Made by a program: the position numbers and the translations under genes
The notes under the pieces: model-generated
What the model was told of the DNA's origin: nothing
What the model saw: the letters and a program-made list of their open reading frames with translations, nothing else
Databases searched by the model: none
Origin: an uncultured Fusobacterium sp.
GTDB taxonomy: Bacteria; Fusobacteriota; Fusobacteriia; Fusobacteriales; Fusobacteriaceae
Assembly: GCA_900543175.1 (NCBI GenBank)
Contig: UQQO01000107.1
Location: 1 to 7,747, forward strand
Direction: 5' to 3'
Length of the DNA: 7,747 bases
In this document: positions 5,433 to 7,747 of the stretch, one piece after another
Layout: each line of letters begins with the position of its first letter
Numbering within the stretch: the stretch's first letter is position 1

Positions 5433-7205
5433 TTGAATAGTGTAGTTGAAAGACTTGAACAACTAAGAACTTTGATGAGAGAGAAAAATATAGATATCTA
5501 TTTGATTCCATCATCAGATTATCATCAAAGTGAGTATGTAGGAGAATACTTTAAATCAAGGGAGTTTATCTCAGGATTTACAGGATCAGCAGGAACAGTT
5601 GTAGTAACAAAGGATAAAGCCGGACTATGGACAGATGGAAGATATTTTATACAAGCTAAAAAGCAACTACAAGGTAGTGGAATAACTCTTTTTAAAATGG
5701 GAGAAGAGGGAGTTCCAACATATTCAGAATATATTAATCAAAATTTAAAAAATGGTGAAACTTTAGGATTTGATGGAAAGGTTATATCTGGGAAAACTAT
5801 ATTTGATCTAAAAAATGAATTTGGAAATAAAAATATAACATTAGAAGATAAATATGATTTGGTAGGAGAAATTTGGAAGGATAGACCATCTTTACCAATA
5901 ACAGAAGTTTTTATATTAGATGAAAAATATGCTGGAGAAAGCTTTAAAAGCAAATTAAATAAATTGAGAGAAAAAATGGAAACTTTAAAGGTAGATAAGC
6001 ATATTTTAACTTCTTTAGATGATATAGCTTGGTTATTTAATATAAGAGGTAGAGATATTAAAAATAATCCAGTTACATTAGCATATTCAATTATCTCAAA
6101 AGATAAAGTTACTCTTTATATAGATAGTAAAAAAGTAAATAATGAAGTAAGAGAATATTTAGAAGAAAATGGTGTTGAGATAAAAGATTATTTTGAAGTA
6201 TATGAAGATGTAAAAAATAGTGAGAATGAGATAGTGCTTTTAGATAATGATAAGGTGAATTATCTAATCTGCAATAGTATAAAAGGAACTATTTTAGATA
6301 GAAGTAATCCAACAACATTGATGAAAGCTTGTAAAAATCCAGTAGAGTTAGAAAATTTAAGAAATTCTCATTTAAAAGATGGAGTAGCAGTAACTAAATT
6401 TATGTATTGGTTAAAAACTAATATTGGAAAATTTGAAATGAGTGAAATAAGTGTAAGTGATAAAATAGAAGAGTATAGAAAGGAACAGGAACTATATATA
6501 GAACCTAGTTTTAATACTATATCAGCTTATGAAGCAAATGCTGCTATGATGCATTATAGTGCAAATGAAAAATCAAATAGTAAATTATATCCAAGAAATT
6601 TATTGCTTATAGATTCAGGAGCTCAATATTTAGATGGAACAACAGATATAACTAGAACATTTGTTTTAGGTGAGTGTTCAGAGGAGATAAAAGAGCACTT
6701 TACATTGGTATTAAAAGGAATGATCTCTCTATCTAAAGTAAAATTCTTATATGGAGCTAGAGGAACTAACTTAGATATTTTAGCTAGAAGACCAGTATGG
6801 GAAAGAGGAATAGATTATAAATGTGGAACAGGACATGGAGTAGGATTTTTATTAAATGTACATGAAGGACCACAAGGAATAAGATTCCAAACTAATCCAC
6901 AAGTTTTAGAAGAGGGAATGACAGTTACAAATGAGCCTGGTGTATATATAGAAGGTTCTCATGGAATTAGATTGGAAAATGAATTGATAGTTAAAAAAGC
7001 TGAGAAAACAGTTTTTGGGCAATTTATGGAATTTGAAACAATGACTTATGCTCCCCTTGATTTAGATGGAGTTATTCCAGAGATGTTAGAAAAAGATGAG
7101 AGAGAATTTTTGAACATTTATCATAAAATGGTATTTGATAAAGTATCTCCATATTTAACTGCTGAAGAGAAAGAGTGGCTAAAAGAGTATACTAGAGAGA
7201 TTTAA
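5433..7205 (+). CDS. M24-family Xaa-Pro aminopeptidase (aminopeptidase P)
   Basis: This cytoplasmic metallopeptidase is expected to remove the N-terminal residue from peptides with proline at position 2. From TTG 5433 it has 590 residues; from the in-frame GTG at 5424 it would have 593. It is the long, three-domain type: two creatinase/prolidase-like N-terminal domains (about 1-130 and 135-290), a pita-bread catalytic domain (about 300-530) and a C-terminal extension. All five metal ligands are visible in TTG numbering: Asp394 in LIDSGAQY, Asp405 in GTTDITRTF, His468 in GTGHGVGF, Glu501 in TNEPGVYIE and Glu515 in IRLENEL. His374 (MMHYS) and His477 (VHEGP) fit the conserved substrate-site histidines. 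There is no signal peptide. It follows glmS by 25 bases and is likely read from the same promoter, so cleavage by the ribozyme may affect it too. A terminator follows. Confidence 0.93.
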   Translation: MNSVVERLEQLRTLMREKNIDIYLIPSSDYHQSEYVGEYFKSREFISGFTGSAGTVVVTKDKAGLWTDGRYFIQAKKQLQGSGITLFKMGEEGVPTYSEYINQNLKNGETLGFDGKVISGKTIFDLKNEFGNKNITLEDKYDLVGEIWKDRPSLPITEVFILDEKYAGESFKSKLNKLREKMETLKVDKHILTSLDDIAWLFNIRGRDIKNNPVTLAYSIISKDKVTLYIDSKKVNNEVREYLEENGVEIKDYFEVYEDVKNSENEIVLLDNDKVNYLICNSIKGTILDRSNPTTLMKACKNPVELENLRNSHLKDGVAVTKFMYWLKTNIGKFEMSEISVSDKIEEYRKEQELYIEPSFNTISAYEANAAMMHYSANEKSNSKLYPRNLLLIDSGAQYLDGTTDITRTFVLGECSEEIKEHFTLVLKGMISLSKVKFLYGARGTNLDILARRPVWERGIDYKCGTGHGVGFLLNVHEGPQGIRFQTNPQVLEEGMTVTNEPGVYIEGSHGIRLENELIVKKAEKTVFGQFMEFETMTYAPLDLDGVIPEMLEKDEREFLNIYHKMVFDKVSPYLTAEEKEWLKEYTREI

Positions 7206-7222
7206 AAAATAATAATTGATAG

Positions 7223-7262
7223 AGCGGAGCGATTTTTGATGATAAGAATTGCTTCGCTTTTT
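7223..7262 (+). terminator. Rho-independent terminator after the aminopeptidase gene
   Basis: Arms AGCGGAGCGATT (7223-7234) and AATTGCTTCGCT (7247-7258) form a 12-bp stem with two G-U pairs and a 12-base loop, followed by T-rich sequence to 7262. It ends the glmS-aminopeptidase unit 17 bases after the stop codon. It ends only 13 bases before the next start codon. Confidence 0.8.
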
Positions 7263-7275
7263 AATAGGAGAAAAA

Positions 7276-7692
7276 ATGATAAAACAAAAAAATTTTAAAA
7301 TAAATAATATCCCAGCTATTTTGTGGGGAAATGAAAGTAATAAAATAATATTAGCAGTCCATGGAATGATGTCTAATAAAGCAGATGTTCCAATAGAGAT
7401 ATTAGCTAAAGTTTCTGAAAAATATGGGTATCAGGTTTTAAGTTTTGATCTGCCAAAACATGGAGAAAGAAAAAATGAAAGTACTCCTATAAATCCAGAA
7501 GTTTGCAAAAAAGAATTAAGTGATATTTATAATATGCTTAAAGAAAAATGGAATACTATATCTCTATTTACTAATAGTATAGGAACTTATTTTAGTCTTT
7601 TAGCTTATAAAGAGAAAAAAATAGAGAAAGCTTTTTTCCTCTTTCCACTTCTAGATATGAGAGAAGTTATTGAAAATATGATGTTAGCCTTT
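7276..7692 (+). CDS. Alpha/beta hydrolase, 5' part only (gene broken at junction)
   Basis: The ATG at 7276 has AGGAG (7266-7270) 5 bases upstream. The first 139 codons encode the N-terminal half of a small alpha/beta hydrolase. Strand-rich IILAVHGMMSNKAD (24-37) contains the HG oxyanion-hole motif. LSFDLPKHGERKNE (55-68) is the following strand and loop. ISLFTNSIGTY (95-105) is the nucleophile elbow, with Ser101 as probable nucleophile. The first Gly of the usual G-x-S-x-G is Thr here. The Asp/His end of the triad is absent because the gene breaks off. From about 7693 the sequence is antisense 16S rRNA. The frame stays open across the junction to the window edge, adding about 18 codons of non-native peptide. 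The substrate is unknown; it could be an esterase or peptidase-like hydrolase. A full family member would be roughly 230-250 residues. Confidence 0.75.
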
Positions 7693-7747
7693 GGAGTAAG
7701 GGCCGTGTCTCAGTCCCCTTGTGGCCGTTCACCCTCTCAGGCCGGCT
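7693..7747 (-). rRNA. Fragment of 16S rRNA gene (antisense, right edge)
   Basis: Read on the - strand, these 55 bases contain CCTGAGAGGGTGAACGGCC and GGGACTGAGACACGGCC followed by CTTACTCC. This is the conserved 16S segment just before the universal ACTCCTACGGGAGG site, about E. coli positions 288-342. GC content jumps to about 65%, against the A/T-rich surroundings. The variable bases fit Fusobacterium 16S as I recall it. Only this internal piece is present, fused to the middle of a protein gene, so it is not an intact rRNA gene and is probably an assembly junction. Confidence 0.93.

Noticed and set aside
7693..7747. C-terminal continuation of the hydrolase (about 18 codons in frame to the edge).
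   Set aside because: These bases are recognisable antisense 16S rRNA sequence, so the translated peptide is an artefact of the junction and not part of the protein.

Overview
The window is AT-rich, low-GC bacterial DNA, with AGA as the main arginine codon and every complete gene ending in TAA. It most likely comes from Fusobacterium or a close relative. Supporting signs are a compact butyryl-CoA dehydrogenase/EtfBA operon of the butyrate fermentation type and a short 16S rRNA fragment at the right edge that fits the Fusobacterium 16S sequence as I remember it. I could not run a database search, so the genus is an inference.

Layout: (1) 1-251 is an upstream region with no convincing gene; it holds one inverted repeat and the ribosome binding site of the first gene. 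(2) 252-3289 is the operon bcd-etfB-etfA on the + strand, closed by a strong Rho-independent terminator (3323-3359). Together these encode the flavoprotein complex that reduces crotonyl-CoA to butyryl-CoA with NADH and, in bifurcating members, ferredoxin as the second electron acceptor. (3) 3343-3580 is a compact regulatory block. A near-consensus promoter has its -35 box inside the terminator arm of the preceding operon. It is followed by a glmS self-cleaving ribozyme and then the glmS ribosome binding site. (4) 3581-5407 is glmS (glucosamine-6-phosphate synthase), and 5433-7205 is an M24-family Xaa-Pro aminopeptidase only 25 bases downstream, probably on the same mRNA. A second terminator sits at 7223-7262. 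(5) 7276-7692 is the 5' part of an alpha/beta hydrolase gene. At about 7693 it runs abruptly into 55 bases of antisense 16S rRNA that continue to the window edge. This is most likely a chimeric or collapsed-repeat assembly junction.

The ribozyme senses glucosamine-6-phosphate, the product of GlmS, so the leader forms a feedback loop on amino-sugar supply for peptidoglycan and outer-membrane glycan synthesis. The most interesting detail is an extra pair of mutually exclusive helices around the ribozyme. The extreme 5' end of the predicted transcript (upstream of the cleavage site) is complementary to the bases just 3' of the ribozyme, and part of those same 3' bases is complementary to the glmS Shine-Dalgarno sequence. 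Cleavage could therefore release an anti-Shine-Dalgarno segment and shut off translation directly. No mobile element, CRISPR array, tRNA or replication origin is visible.
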